A DNA stretch of 64,000 nucleotides from DASUPK01 sp963797265 (lineage in GTDB: Bacteria > Actinomycetota > Thermoleophilia > Solirubrobacterales > 70-9): contig CAWCOY010000003.1 of the NCBI GenBank assembly GCA_963797265.1, forward strand, positions 682,001 through 746,000, read 5' to 3'. The notes beneath the pieces were generated by a model. That model had not been told where the DNA came from, did no database searches, and saw nothing but the letters and a program-made list of their open reading frames with translations. Position 1 is the stretch's first letter; each line of letters starts with the position of its first letter. Both the position numbers and the translations under genes were made by a program. This document shows, piece after piece, positions 25,063 through 33,392 of this stretch.

Positions 25063-25331
25063 GCACCCCCGCCGGCCGGACGGTTCAAACCGGAGAAAAC
25101 GGCCGCTGGACGCCACCCCCGCCGGGAACGCGGTCCGCTGAGCAGATTCGGAACGACATCGTCCAGCAGCGCCAGGAGCTCTCCCGCTCGGTGGACGCCC
25201 TACGCCACCGTTGGGTCCAGGTGACCGACGTGAAGCGGCAGATCAATGAGCATCGCACCGAGCTCGCTGTCGGTGCCGCCGTGGTCGGCTTCGTCGTCGG
25301 AGGCCTGATCGCTCTCAGGCGTCGTCGCTGA
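25059..25331 (+). CDS. DUF3618 membrane protein
   Basis: 90 aa. Contains the DUF3618 core RSAEQIRNDIVQQRQELSRSVDALRHR (about residues 25-51), then a single TM segment AVGAAVVGFVVGGLIAL and a basic RRRR end. GTG start overlaps the holin-like stop (GTGA). DUF3618 proteins have no known biochemical role; they are found with holin-like and DUF4235 proteins as here. Confidence 0.88.
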   Translation: MSTPAGRTVQTGENGRWTPPPPGTRSAEQIRNDIVQQRQELSRSVDALRHRWVQVTDVKRQINEHRTELAVGAAVVGFVVGGLIALRRRR

Positions 25332-25346
25332 GTCGCAGCTCGACCG

Positions 25347-26216
25347 TCAGCCCTCGATCGCCTTCCAGGACACCCCGCCGACCCCGAGCAGGCCGGGCCC
25401 GACGTGGGCTCCGATCACCGGACCGATCTCCGAGGTGAAGATCGGGTCCTTCCCGAAGATCGGCTTGCAGGCCTCGACCAGCCGGGCGGCGTTCTCCGGG
25501 TCCTGGACGTGCTGGACGACCCAGGCATCCGCCCCCGCCTCGTGCCGCTGGCGGCCGTAGTCGACCAGCCGCTCGAACGCCCTGGACCGGGTCCGCACGC
25601 GCTCGATGGGCGTGATCTCGTCCTCTAGGGTGAGGATGGGCTTGATCTTCAGCGTGGTCCCGATCCAGTGACGCGCCGCGCCGATGCGCCCGCCACGGCG
25701 CAGGTAGTCGAGCGTATCGACGGCGAACCAGATCTTGAGCTCACCGCGCGCAGCCTCTGCCCGCTCGTTGGCCTCGGCGGCGTTGGCCCCGTTTTCGGCG
25801 GCGTTGGCGGCCGCGAGGATCATCAGGCCCATCCCGCCGGCACCGGTCCTCGAGTCGCAGACCACGATTCGCTCGCCGCCCTTGCCTTTGGCTGTGAGCC
25901 TCTCACGCGCCTGCATCGCCGATTCATAGGTCCCTGAGATCCCGGACGAGAGGTGGATCGAGATGATCTCCTTCCCCTCCGCCAGCAGCGGCTCGTAGAC
26001 GGCGATGAAGTCGCCGACCGACGGCTGCGAGGTCGTCACGGTCTGATCGGAGGACCGCAGGCGCTCGTAGAACCCCCGAAGGTCGTCGATGTCGGCCTCG
26101 CGGTCCTGCTCCCCCTCGATCCCCACATAGAGGCTGACGAGGCGGATGTCGTGCTGCTCGATCAGCTCAGCCGGCAGGTATGAGGTCGTGTCGGCGACGA
26201 CCGCGGTCGAGGGCAT
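25347..26216 (-). CDS. DegV family fatty-acid-binding protein
   Basis: 289 aa. DegV features: VVADTTSYLPAELIEQHDI at the N-terminus, TSQPSVGDF (about 88-96), IHLSSGISGTYESAM (the Ser-rich lipid headgroup site), and DTLDYLRRGGRIGAARHWIGTTLKIKPIL. Members bind a fatty acid and deliver it to the FakA kinase for phosphorylation; no FakA is in the window. I chose the ATG at 26214-26216, immediately before the family N-terminus. Divergent from the reductase at 26244 across only 27 bases, so their promoters must overlap. Confidence 0.92.
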   Translation of the reverse strand: MPSTAVVADTTSYLPAELIEQHDIRLVSLYVGIEGEQDREADIDDLRGFYERLRSSDQTVTTSQPSVGDFIAVYEPLLAEGKEIISIHLSSGISGTYESAMQARERLTAKGKGGERIVVCDSRTGAGGMGLMILAAANAAENGANAAEANERAEAARGELKIWFAVDTLDYLRRGGRIGAARHWIGTTLKIKPILTLEDEITPIERVRTRSRAFERLVDYGRQRHEAGADAWVVQHVQDPENAARLVEACKPIFGKDPIFTSEIGPVIGAHVGPGLLGVGGVSWKAIEG

Positions 26217-26243
26217 GGCGAGCGTTCTACCATCCCCGGCGCT

Positions 26244-27305
26244 ATGGCGGAGGGTGGTAAGACGCTCGTCACGGGCGCGACGGGCTTCGTCGGTCTCCAT
26301 CTGGTAATGGAGCTGGCCCGGCGAGGAGATGAGCTCCGCCTGCTGGTCCGGGAGCAAAGCAACACCGCGCCGCTCGAGGGCATCGAGTGGGAGCGCGCCA
26401 CCGGCGATGTCACCGACCGCGACTCCGTGCGGAAGGCGATGAAGGGCGTGGAGCGCGTCTTCCACGTCGCCGGCACGACCTCGATGCGCACCCGGGCCCG
26501 CGACCGTGTCTTCCAGGTCAACGTTGAGGGCACCCGCAACGTGATGGAGGAGGCGCTGCGGGCCGGGGTGGTCCGCGCTGTGCTCACCTCCAGCTCGAGC
26601 GCGGTCGGGGCCGCAAGGCGCGGTGAGACGATCGACGAGAACCAGCCCTTCACGGTCGGGCCGCTCGGCGTCGCGTATATCAACTCCAAGCACGAGGCTG
26701 AGCTGGTCTCCATGCGCGTCGCCGCCAAGGGCCTGCCGATGGTGATCGTCAACCCATCCTTCGTGCTCGGTCCGGACGATCCCAACCCGAGCGGGACCTC
26801 GAACGCGCTCGTCAGGCGACTGCTTCTCCGCCGGATTCCCGGCTACCTCGACGGCGCCATCAACATCGTCGACGTCCGCGACGTCGCCAAGGGGCACGTG
26901 CTCGCGGACGAGCGTGGGGAGGAGGGGGAGCGCTATCTGCTCACTGGCCGCAACTTCACCCAGCAGCGGTTCTTCGCGGATCTCAGCCGGATCGCGGGCG
27001 TCCCCGCCCCGCCGCTCCGGATGCAGGGCCGCGTGGCGCTGGCGGGAGTGGAGGCGATGGAGCTGGTCGGTGTGCGGCTACCCACCTCCGCGGACGAGGT
27101 CCGTTCCGGGACACAGTGGTTCACCTACCGAAACGACAAGGCGCGGGAGAAGCTCGGCTGGGTGCCCCGGCCGCACGAGGAGACGCTCGAGGACACTGTT
27201 CGCTGGCAGCTCGAGGAGCTCGGCAAACGCGCCGAGGGCCATCAGCTCACTGATCTCGCCCTGCGCGCCACCGGCCGAGCCCTCCGCCTGCTTCCCTTCA
27301 GTTGA
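26244..27305 (+). CDS. NAD(P)-dependent extended SDR (dihydroflavonol 4-reductase/3-beta-HSD-like)
   Basis: 353 aa. Rossmann motif VTGATGFVGLHLVMELARRG (residues about 8-27), ATGDVTDRDS, the serine strand LTSSSSAVGA, and catalytic Y-x3-K in VAYINSKHEAEL (about residue 150). The substrate domain includes VNPSFVLGPDDPNPSG. Probable reductase of a carbonyl or sterol-like substrate. Its TGA overlaps the ATG of the small GST-like gene, and ErpA follows, so the three form a compact run. Confidence 0.88.
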   Translation: MAEGGKTLVTGATGFVGLHLVMELARRGDELRLLVREQSNTAPLEGIEWERATGDVTDRDSVRKAMKGVERVFHVAGTTSMRTRARDRVFQVNVEGTRNVMEEALRAGVVRAVLTSSSSAVGAARRGETIDENQPFTVGPLGVAYINSKHEAELVSMRVAAKGLPMVIVNPSFVLGPDDPNPSGTSNALVRRLLLRRIPGYLDGAINIVDVRDVAKGHVLADERGEEGERYLLTGRNFTQQRFFADLSRIAGVPAPPLRMQGRVALAGVEAMELVGVRLPTSADEVRSGTQWFTYRNDKAREKLGWVPRPHEETLEDTVRWQLEELGKRAEGHQLTDLALRATGRALRLLPFS

Positions 27306-27619
27306 TGTCCGAGCCCTCAGAGCCTCGCCGAGTCCTCTATCGCTGCGGCACCCCGACCAACTTCCTCTGCCCGTGCGGCGCCGTCGCCCGGCGGCTGAAC
27401 AAGCTGGGGCTCGAATACCGCACCGAGCGGGTCCCCCGGCGCCGTTCGCGCCGCCCGGAGATCGTGGAGCTGACCGACCTGCCCTACGTGCCGGTGCTGG
27501 TAGACGGCGACGAGGTCGTCAGCGACTCACGCCGCATCGTGCAGTACCTCGATTGGGCGTACGCAGGCGAGGGCTCAAAGCCGGCGCCAGCGGCCTCTAC
27601 AATGGGTCGCGATGAGTGA
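27305..27619 (+). CDS. glutaredoxin/GST N-terminal-domain protein
   Basis: 104 aa, a lone thioredoxin-fold domain. LYRCGTPTNFLCPCGAVARRL carries Cys residues including CPC at the place of the redox helix, and DLPYVPVLVDGDEVVSDSRRI is the cis-Pro and glutathione-binding SxxI region of GST N-domains. There is no C-terminal helical GST domain, so it resembles a small glutaredoxin-like protein. Its 3' end overlaps ErpA by 8 bases, a hint of involvement in thiol or Fe-S chemistry. Confidence 0.8.
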   Translation: MSEPSEPRRVLYRCGTPTNFLCPCGAVARRLNKLGLEYRTERVPRRRSRRPEIVELTDLPYVPVLVDGDEVVSDSRRIVQYLDWAYAGEGSKPAPAASTMGRDE

Positions 27620-27986
27620 GACGCTTCAGCCGATCAAGCTGACCGACAAGGCGGCGGGCAAGATCAAGGAGCTGCTCGGGGAGCAGGAGAGCGGTTCCGA
27701 GCAGGCCCTTCGCGTCGCGGTTCGCGGCGGCGGTTGCTCCGGCTTCCAGTACGCCCTCGCCTTCGATGCCCCCAAGGAGGACGACCACCGGTTCGAGAAC
27801 CAGGGTGTGGCGGTCGTCGTCGACAAGACGAGCATGCAGTTCGTCTTCGGCTCGGAGGTCGACTGGGTGGACGGGCTGCAGGGCGCCGGCTTCTCGGTCA
27901 ACAACCCCAACGTCGTCGCAGCCTGCGGCTGCGGTTCCAGCTTCCAGGTCAAGGAAGACGCGGCCGAGCAGGCCGCGACCGTCTAG
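27612..27986 (+). CDS. erpA: HesB/IscA/ErpA-family iron-sulfur cluster insertion protein
   Basis: 124 aa A-type carrier. The three ligand cysteines are all there: GGGCSGFQY (Cys42) and AACGCGSSF (Cys105, Cys107), with NNPNVV ahead of the pair. It accepts an Fe-S cluster from the assembly scaffold and passes it to apo-enzymes. Placement next to a glutaredoxin-like gene and opposite Grx4 and BolA supports this. The symbol is by family resemblance; IscA-like naming would be equally valid. Confidence 0.9.
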   Translation: MSETLQPIKLTDKAAGKIKELLGEQESGSEQALRVAVRGGGCSGFQYALAFDAPKEDDHRFENQGVAVVVDKTSMQFVFGSEVDWVDGLQGAGFSVNNPNVVAACGCGSSFQVKEDAAEQAATV

Positions 27987-28000
27987 CCCTTTCCAGCGGT

Positions 28001-28405
28001 CTAGCGCTCGATCTGGATCGGCGGGCTCTGCTGCGGGTCTTCGGCCTTGAGCTCCTGCTTCGCCGACTGCGGCGCCGGCTCAGCGCGCTCCGCTCCAAGC
28101 AGCCCGCCCAGCTCGCCTGACTCGTCCATCTCCTCGACGATGTCGGCGCCGCCCACCAGCTCTCCCTTGACGTAGAGCTGGGGGAAGGTCTGCCAGTCCG
28201 AGATCTCGGCGGTCACCTCGCGCAGGGGCTGAAGCGCGGGGAGGACGTCGAGCGCGGCGTACTCGACCCCGTACGACTCGAGCACGTTCACGACTCGCAT
28301 CGAGAACCCGCACTGCGGCGCGTCCGGGGTGCCCTTCATGAAGAGCAGGATCTGGTTCTCCCGGATCAGCTCCTCAACCTTGTCCTTGAGAGTTGGTTCA
28401 GTCAT
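28001..28405 (-). CDS. grxD: Grx4-type monothiol (CGFS) glutaredoxin
   Basis: 134 aa. The monothiol active site is PQCGFSMRVV with Cys32, and the glutathione-binding WQTFPQLYVKGELVGGADIVEEM follows. It binds a [2Fe-2S] cluster with glutathione and works with BolA. A C-terminal ~30-residue extension rich in Gln/Pro/Glu is additional to the core. I use the ATG at 28403-28405; a GTG six bases upstream is possible. BolA is encoded 22 bases upstream on the same strand. Confidence 0.92.
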   Translation of the reverse strand: MTEPTLKDKVEELIRENQILLFMKGTPDAPQCGFSMRVVNVLESYGVEYAALDVLPALQPLREVTAEISDWQTFPQLYVKGELVGGADIVEEMDESGELGGLLGAERAEPAPQSAKQELKAEDPQQSPPIQIER

Positions 28406-28427
28406 CGACACTCACTATACGCAGGGC

Positions 28428-28664
28428 CTAGTCCGGCAGTGAGGTCTTGATCGAAAGTGCGTGGATCGAGCCATCGTCGAAACGGGTCTGAACGGCCCTC
28501 TTGACCAGCTTGTGCTGCTCGATGCGTGAGAGGCCCTCGAACTGCGGGGCGCTGACGGTGGCGCGCAGGTGGTCCTGGGTACCGGTTTCGTCGACGACCT
28601 CGACCTTCGCTCCGGGCAGCGAGGCCTCGATCATCAGCCGGACTTCGTCGAGGGAGATTGCCAT
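28428..28664 (-). CDS. BolA family protein
   Basis: 78 aa, single-domain BolA. The fold's signatures are VRLMIEASLPGAKVEVVDE, then HLRATVSAPQFEGLSRIEQHKLV and the C-terminal IHALSIKTSLPD. His residues in H-L-R and E-Q-H are candidates for cluster ligation in a BolA-Grx4 heterodimer (family knowledge). Adjacent, same-strand Grx4 makes that partnership very likely here. Probably a co-transcribed pair with BolA first. Confidence 0.92.
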   Translation of the reverse strand: MAISLDEVRLMIEASLPGAKVEVVDETGTQDHLRATVSAPQFEGLSRIEQHKLVKRAVQTRFDDGSIHALSIKTSLPD

Positions 28665-28774
28665 CGGTCGAATCCTACGGAGGCGGAAGTAAGATCGATC
28701 AGGGCCGCCGGGGCAGGACCTGGCGCCCGAGACATAGGCGGGTTCGGATCCCCGCTGACGAAAGGAGGATCTGC

Positions 28775-29557
28775 TTGAACGCGTGGACCGCGAGGGCGCT
28801 CGCCGAACTCACCTCGGCCGAGCGCGAAGTGGCCGATCTGCTGCCGATCGAGGCGGACCCCAGCGAGGCCGAGGCCGTCATCGACCGAGTTCCGTATTGG
28901 TTCCACACCTTCGCTCTCAATCGCGCTGAGGGGATCTATGCGCCGGGGACCGCGCGCGACCACCGCTATCGGATTCCGGCCATACCGAAGACCTTCGAAG
29001 GACTCTCGGTTCTCGATATCGGCACCTTCGATGGCTTCTACGCTTTCCTCGCGGAGGCCCGCGGCGCCCAGCGTGTGGTCGCCGTTGACAACGAGCAGTA
29101 CATCGAGTGGGTGCGGTCTCGCTGGCGCGTTGACCTCGAGGGCGGAGAGGGCTTCAGAGCGATCCACGAGCTGCTCCATTCGCGGGTCGAATACCGGAAG
29201 CTCGACGCCCTGGAGCTCGATCGACTGGAGGAGAGATTCGACTTCGTCTTCTGCTGCGGGATCCTGCACCGTGTCGAGGCGCCACGGCTGCTTCTGCGCC
29301 TGCTGAGCCGGCACCTCACCGAAGGCGGCAGAGTCCTGATCGAGACGCACGGCGTCTTCGCCGGTCCAAGCGATGGCGACCCGGTGCACCGCTACGGGCC
29401 GGGCGAGGTCTACCCGGACGACGAGTACGTCTACTGGGGGTTCACCCCGGGCGGGATCGAGATGCTCGGCCGTGAGAACGGCTTCCAGCGGTTTGAGCTC
29501 CTCGCCGCGCCGCTGATCGACGGTCACCCGCGCATCATCGGCTGGCTGCGGCGCTGA
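28775..29557 (+). CDS. DUF1698/CmoB-like SAM-dependent methyltransferase
   Basis: 260 aa. TTG start at 28775-28777 fixed by an excellent AAAGGAGGA (28761-28769) and the absence of any nearby ATG. Features: VPYWFHTFAL (the W-F-H region of CmoB-type proteins), SAM motif I VLDIGTFDGFYAF, acidic VVAVDNEQY, and motif IV FDFVFCCGILHRVEAP. CmoB makes carboxymethoxyuridine in tRNA, but actinobacterial DUF1698 proteins often modify other molecules, such as natural-product or sugar intermediates; no tRNA-modification neighbour is seen. A G/C-rich 95-base leader precedes it. Confidence 0.85.
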   Translation: MNAWTARALAELTSAEREVADLLPIEADPSEAEAVIDRVPYWFHTFALNRAEGIYAPGTARDHRYRIPAIPKTFEGLSVLDIGTFDGFYAFLAEARGAQRVVAVDNEQYIEWVRSRWRVDLEGGEGFRAIHELLHSRVEYRKLDALELDRLEERFDFVFCCGILHRVEAPRLLLRLLSRHLTEGGRVLIETHGVFAGPSDGDPVHRYGPGEVYPDDEYVYWGFTPGGIEMLGRENGFQRFELLAAPLIDGHPRIIGWLRR

Positions 29558-29641
29558 GCCTTCTCAACCGCGTTCACAGGATCGTTACCGGCGGTTTGCA
29601 GGGGTTTCACATTCTCGGCCGTTGGGCACGGTCACCCTACG

Positions 29642-30415
29642 ATGGACGTGGCGGCCGACCTGATCGCCCACCGGCTGGGCAGCGCCTACGGGCCCGACAA
29701 CTCGGCGACCGCCCTTCGCCACGCCCTCTCCGGGCCGCTCGAGGGGCTCGAGACCGACGTCTGCCTGACCGCGGATGGCGAGCTCGTCCTCCTGCACAGC
29801 CCGCTTCTGTCCCTGGGGACGACCCTCTCCGGCTGGGCGCACGAGCGGGTCCTTGACGAGTTGCTCGACGCCAGCCTGCTCGACTCCAACGGCGAGCCCG
29901 CGGGCGAACCGCCGCTTGATCTCGAGCAGCTGCTCGAGATCGTGCCCCTCGGGCTGACCGTGCAGGTGGAGGTCAAGACGCAGTCGAACCCGCAGCTCGC
30001 CCGGCGCACCGCGGCGGCGATCTGCGAGCGGTTCGCCCGCTCGGCTCAGCGAGATCGGCTTGAGATGATCAGCTTCCACACCGACGCGTGCGAAGTCGCC
30101 GCAGCTGCCGGCTTCAAAACCCGCCTGGTGATCTGGGCGGACTACGCGCCCGAGATGCTGGCCGGCTGGGCTCTGCGCCATGGGGTCACCGGGGTCAAGG
30201 TCGAGCATTTCCTGCTGTCCGACGAGCTCGTCGGGGTGTTGCGGGCGGCGGGAATCACGGTCAGCACCGGGACCGTGAACGACGTCGAGTTGCTGGCGCA
30301 GGTCCTCCGGGCTCAGCCCAAGTGCATCACGACCGACCGTCCGCACGAGCTACGCGAGGAGGCGATCGCGATGGGTCTGCTACCGGTGAACTACGAGCTC
30401 CCCTCAGCGGCCTGA
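29642..30415 (+). CDS. glycerophosphodiester phosphodiesterase (variant active site)
   Basis: 257 aa TIM barrel. IAHRLGSAYGPDNSATAL holds the catalytic His-Arg (residues about 9-10) but has GPDNSA where most members read PENT. LETDVCLTADGELVLLHSPLL retains E-x-D, while the usual HD is HS. QVEVKTQS supplies the Glu/Lys strand, and CITTDRPHEL the C-terminal end. Most metal and base residues are therefore kept with two conservative departures, and activity is plausible. It hydrolyses lipid head-group diesters to glycerol 3-phosphate. No signal peptide, so cytoplasmic. Confidence 0.82.
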   Translation: MDVAADLIAHRLGSAYGPDNSATALRHALSGPLEGLETDVCLTADGELVLLHSPLLSLGTTLSGWAHERVLDELLDASLLDSNGEPAGEPPLDLEQLLEIVPLGLTVQVEVKTQSNPQLARRTAAAICERFARSAQRDRLEMISFHTDACEVAAAAGFKTRLVIWADYAPEMLAGWALRHGVTGVKVEHFLLSDELVGVLRAAGITVSTGTVNDVELLAQVLRAQPKCITTDRPHELREEAIAMGLLPVNYELPSAA

Positions 30416-30429
30416 GTTGAGCCCAGGGC

Positions 30430-31833
30430 TCAGGCGGCGGTCTTGGCCCTCGAGGCCTCGACCAGCTCGTCCACGCGGCAGAGCTTGACCCGCGGGCGGC
30501 CGTGCGGCTTGCCGGCCTCGACCTCGGCGGCGTCGATCGCCCGCCAGCCCTCGAAGGTGACGTGGTCGGGCTTGCGCTCGTTCAGCAGTGACTCGATCGC
30601 GCCCCGGTCGGAGGCGAGCTCCGCCTCGGGGATCCTCTGGGCCTCGAGGTCGGCGAAGAGGTGGTCGACGGTCTCCTGGGCGTCCTTTTTGTTGGTCCCG
30701 ATCACGCCGGAGGGGCCGCGCTTGATCCAGCCGACCGCGTACAGGCCGGGCATCTGCTCTCCGGACCCGTCGTGGACACGGCCACCGTCGTTGTGGATCA
30801 GGCCGAGGCCTTCGTCGAACGGGATCCCCTCGATCGGGATGCCCTTGTAGCCGATCGAGCGCAGCACCAGGCCGCAGTCGATCGTCTCGCGCTCACCGGT
30901 GTCGACGGCGCGCAGCCTCCCCGAGTCGTCGCGCTGCAGCTCGTTGCGACCGATCACGATCCGCTCCACCCTGCCGTCGCCTTGGATCTCGATCGGGGAC
31001 CGCAGGAAGCGCATGACGATCTTCTTACGCTTGCCCTCGGGCTCGCGCTGGGAGAAGTCGGTGAAGATGTCGACGTTGCGGCGGTTGGTGGGATCGGCAT
31101 CGTCGGAGTCGAGCCATTCGCGGCTCAGGTCGTCGAGCTCCATCTCGCCGGGATCGATGTCGATGTCGGCGTCGACCATCTCGCCGAGCTCACGGACCTC
31201 CGGATTGGTAAAGGCGGCCTGAGCGGGGCCGCGGCGGCCCAGGACGAGGATCTCCTTGACAGAGGCGCCGTTGAAGGCCTCGATCGCGTGGTCGGCGGTG
31301 TCGGTCTCGGCGAGCTCGTCGGGAGTGAGAGCGAGCATCCGGGCGACGTCGGCGGCGACGTTGCCGTTGCCGATCACCACGACGCGCTCACAGGAGAGGT
31401 CGAACTCCCGGTCGGCGAAGTCGGGGTGGGCGTTGTACCAATTGACGAATTCGGTGGCCGGATGCGAGCCGGGCAGGTCCTCGCCGGGGATGCCTAGCTG
31501 GCGGTCGGTCTGCGTGCCGTACGCGAAGACCACGGCGTGGTAGCGCGCCCGCAGTTCGTCGACCGAGAGGTCCGTGCCGACCTCGACGTTGCCGAAGAAG
31601 CGGAACTCGGGCCGGGCGGCCGTCTTCTCGTAAACGCGGATCACGGACTTGATCTTCGGGTGGTCGGGAGCGACCCCGAAGCGCACCAGCCCATAAGGCG
31701 TGGGGAGGCGGTCGAACATGTCGACCTCGGCGTGCGTCCCGTCGTGCTTGAGAATGTGCTCGGCCGTGTAGAAGCCGGCCGGGCCAGAGCCGACGATGGC
31801 GACGCGCAGGGGATTTTCCTCGGTACCGATCAC
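30430..31833 (-). CDS. FprA-type NADPH:ferredoxin (adrenodoxin-like) oxidoreductase
   Basis: 467 aa. The FAD motif is VAIVGSGPAGFYTAEHIL (about 9-26), followed by FDRLPTPYGLVRFGVAPDHPKIK, the hallmark of the adrenodoxin-reductase family. The NADP site is VVIGNGNVAADVARML and VLGRRGPAQAAFTNPE. The C-terminal AVGWIKRGPSGVIGTNKKDAQETV is also diagnostic. It would reduce ferredoxins feeding P450s or other oxygenases; two P450 genes are in this window. Monocistronic and convergent with the GDPD gene. Confidence 0.93.
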   Translation of the reverse strand: MIGTEENPLRVAIVGSGPAGFYTAEHILKHDGTHAEVDMFDRLPTPYGLVRFGVAPDHPKIKSVIRVYEKTAARPEFRFFGNVEVGTDLSVDELRARYHAVVFAYGTQTDRQLGIPGEDLPGSHPATEFVNWYNAHPDFADREFDLSCERVVVIGNGNVAADVARMLALTPDELAETDTADHAIEAFNGASVKEILVLGRRGPAQAAFTNPEVRELGEMVDADIDIDPGEMELDDLSREWLDSDDADPTNRRNVDIFTDFSQREPEGKRKKIVMRFLRSPIEIQGDGRVERIVIGRNELQRDDSGRLRAVDTGERETIDCGLVLRSIGYKGIPIEGIPFDEGLGLIHNDGGRVHDGSGEQMPGLYAVGWIKRGPSGVIGTNKKDAQETVDHLFADLEAQRIPEAELASDRGAIESLLNERKPDHVTFEGWRAIDAAEVEAGKPHGRPRVKLCRVDELVEASRAKTAA

Positions 31834-31896
31834 AGCGAGCGGGAAAGGGTAGTCGCTGACCTTGCCGCGCGGCCCCGCGCGGCTCCGTCCGCGGGG

Positions 31897-32649
31897 TCAG
31901 TCAGGCAGGATCCCGACCACCCGTGCTGGGGCTGCGCTGGCGCCCTCGATCCGAAGCGGGAAGCATGCGACCTGAAAGCCGTCAGCGGGAAGCGCGCCGA
32001 GGTTGAAGAGACGCTCGATCTGCGAGTAGGCGAGATCCACCTGATGGGAAGCCCAGAAGATCCCGGGCCTCCCCTCGGCCTTCGCCCGCTCCGCCTGCAG
32101 GTGGAGCGGCTCATCCCAGCCCCAGGCGTCGATCCCCATCACCCGCACGCCCTGCTCGTAGAGCCAGCGCGTCGCCTCGGCGCTCACGCCGGGGCCGCGC
32201 GCGATGTAATCCGGCTGCTCGTAGAACTCGTCTCGGCCGGTGCGCACCAGGACGATGTCCCGCTCCCGGAGCTCCCGGGGCAGCCGTTCCTTCACGTCGG
32301 CGGCGGACAGCGATTGCCCGTCCTCGCGATCGGTCGCGTCGATCACCACGCCCGCGGCGTAGAACCACTCCAGGGGCAGCTGGTCGATCGTCTGCGCCGG
32401 CTTTCCCTCGACCCGCGAGTTGTAGTGCCAGGGAGCGTCGACGTGGGTGGAGTTGTGCGTCCCGAAGCGCAGGAACGTCTCGGTCGTCCAGCCCTCACCA
32501 TCGCGAAGGAGCTCGCGATCGACCCCGAAGATGGTCTCTATCGTCTCGGCGCCCTGGGCGTGGTCCTCAAAGACGATCTCCGTGCGGAGCGGATCCGGGT
32601 ACTCCGGCGGGTCCGGTCGGATCGGGGCGGACAGGTCGATCAGCCGCAC
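31897..32649 (-). CDS. cyclase-family (KynB-like) metal-dependent hydrolase
   Basis: 250 aa. The defining metal-binding stretch GTHNSTHVDAPWHY (about 67-80) is intact; IDLSAPIRPD opens the protein, and IVLVRTGRD and DAWGWDEP follow. The family includes arylformamidase (KynB) and putative polyketide cyclases, which hydrolyse amide or ester bonds using two metal ions. GTG start at 32647-32649. The upstream chlorite-dismutase-family gene ends 14 bases before, so they probably form one transcript. Confidence 0.9.
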   Translation of the reverse strand: MRLIDLSAPIRPDPPEYPDPLRTEIVFEDHAQGAETIETIFGVDRELLRDGEGWTTETFLRFGTHNSTHVDAPWHYNSRVEGKPAQTIDQLPLEWFYAAGVVIDATDREDGQSLSAADVKERLPRELRERDIVLVRTGRDEFYEQPDYIARGPGVSAEATRWLYEQGVRVMGIDAWGWDEPLHLQAERAKAEGRPGIFWASHQVDLAYSQIERLFNLGALPADGFQVACFPLRIEGASAAPARVVGILPD

Positions 32650-32663
32650 CGCCCGGAGCCTCC

Positions 32664-33392
32664 TCAAGCTCGGGCGGGAAGCTCGCCTGTGCTCGTCGGC
32701 ACCGACGTGACGGCCGTCGCCGCCGTGCCGTCGAGCGCGTCGAGCGCACGGCCGAGCGACATCGCGACGCAGGTGAAGATCGGGGTGTCGCGGAGGGTGT
32801 AGGAGCTCGACTCGGTGCCGCGCAGCTCCTGGACAAGGTCGAGGAACTCGCCCGGTTCGTCGCCCTCGAAGGAGACGACGAACTCCTGGTCGTCGAGGCC
32901 GAAGGAGTAGGCGGTGTTGATCGAGATCTCCGGGTAGCGGCGACCGACCTCGATGTGATCGGCCATGATCCGCTGGCGCTCCTCCATGGGCAGCCCGTAC
33001 CACTCGCGCTTCTTGTCGAAGGGATAGACGAACAGGTACTTCCGATCGGAGGTGCAGATCTCCGGGCGGGACTCGGAATCGGAGTAGGGGGAGGGCTTGG
33101 TCATCGCCAGGTAGCTGTACGGCGTGCCGGCCCAGCGGGCGAGCCCACTCTGGCCGAGCACCACGTGGAAGGTGTGGATGTCCTCGAGGATCGGGCTCTG
33201 GCTGAGCAGCATCAGGTCCACGTCGCCGCGGGTGCCGACCGTCGAATACGCTCGGAGCGAGCGGTCCTCCGCGAAGTCCTCGCAGGCGGCCTGGAACTCG
33301 GCCTTGTCGGCGGCCCGCTCCTCAGGGCTCCGCCGCCGCCAGGCGGGATCGACCTTGAGGAAGGTGAACTTGACAAACGTGCGGCCGGCCAC
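32664..33392 (-). CDS. chdC: chlorite dismutase-family heme protein, probable coproheme decarboxylase (ChdC/HemQ)
   Basis: 242 aa. Two ferredoxin-like halves: KFTFLKVDPAWRR at the start and, in the C-terminal half, YPFDKKREWYGLPMEERQR with DHIEVGRRYPEI (proximal-His region) and TAYSFGLDDQEFVVSFE. This arrangement matches Gram-positive ChdC, which oxidatively decarboxylates coproheme III to heme b with H2O2. True chlorite dismutases are also related, but the KR-x-WY and SFGLDD patterns favour ChdC. GTG start at 33390-33392, overlapping the 5' end of the divergent membrane-protein gene by 14 bases. No other heme genes nearby. Confidence 0.85.
   Translation of the reverse strand: MAGRTFVKFTFLKVDPAWRRRSPEERAADKAEFQAACEDFAEDRSLRAYSTVGTRGDVDLMLLSQSPILEDIHTFHVVLGQSGLARWAGTPYSYLAMTKPSPYSDSESRPEICTSDRKYLFVYPFDKKREWYGLPMEERQRIMADHIEVGRRYPEISINTAYSFGLDDQEFVVSFEGDEPGEFLDLVQELRGTESSSYTLRDTPIFTCVAMSLGRALDALDGTAATAVTSVPTSTGELPARA

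Noticed and set aside
28737..28755. GGCGGGTTCGGATCCCCGCT looked like a tRNA T-arm
   Set aside because: The stem pairs only with an 8-base loop, and no acceptor, D or anticodon arm fits around it. It is the leader of the DUF1698 gene.
31537..32802. 421-codon plus-strand open frame over the cyclase-family gene
   Set aside because: Shadow of minus-strand genes that carry clear metal-binding and heme-enzyme motifs.
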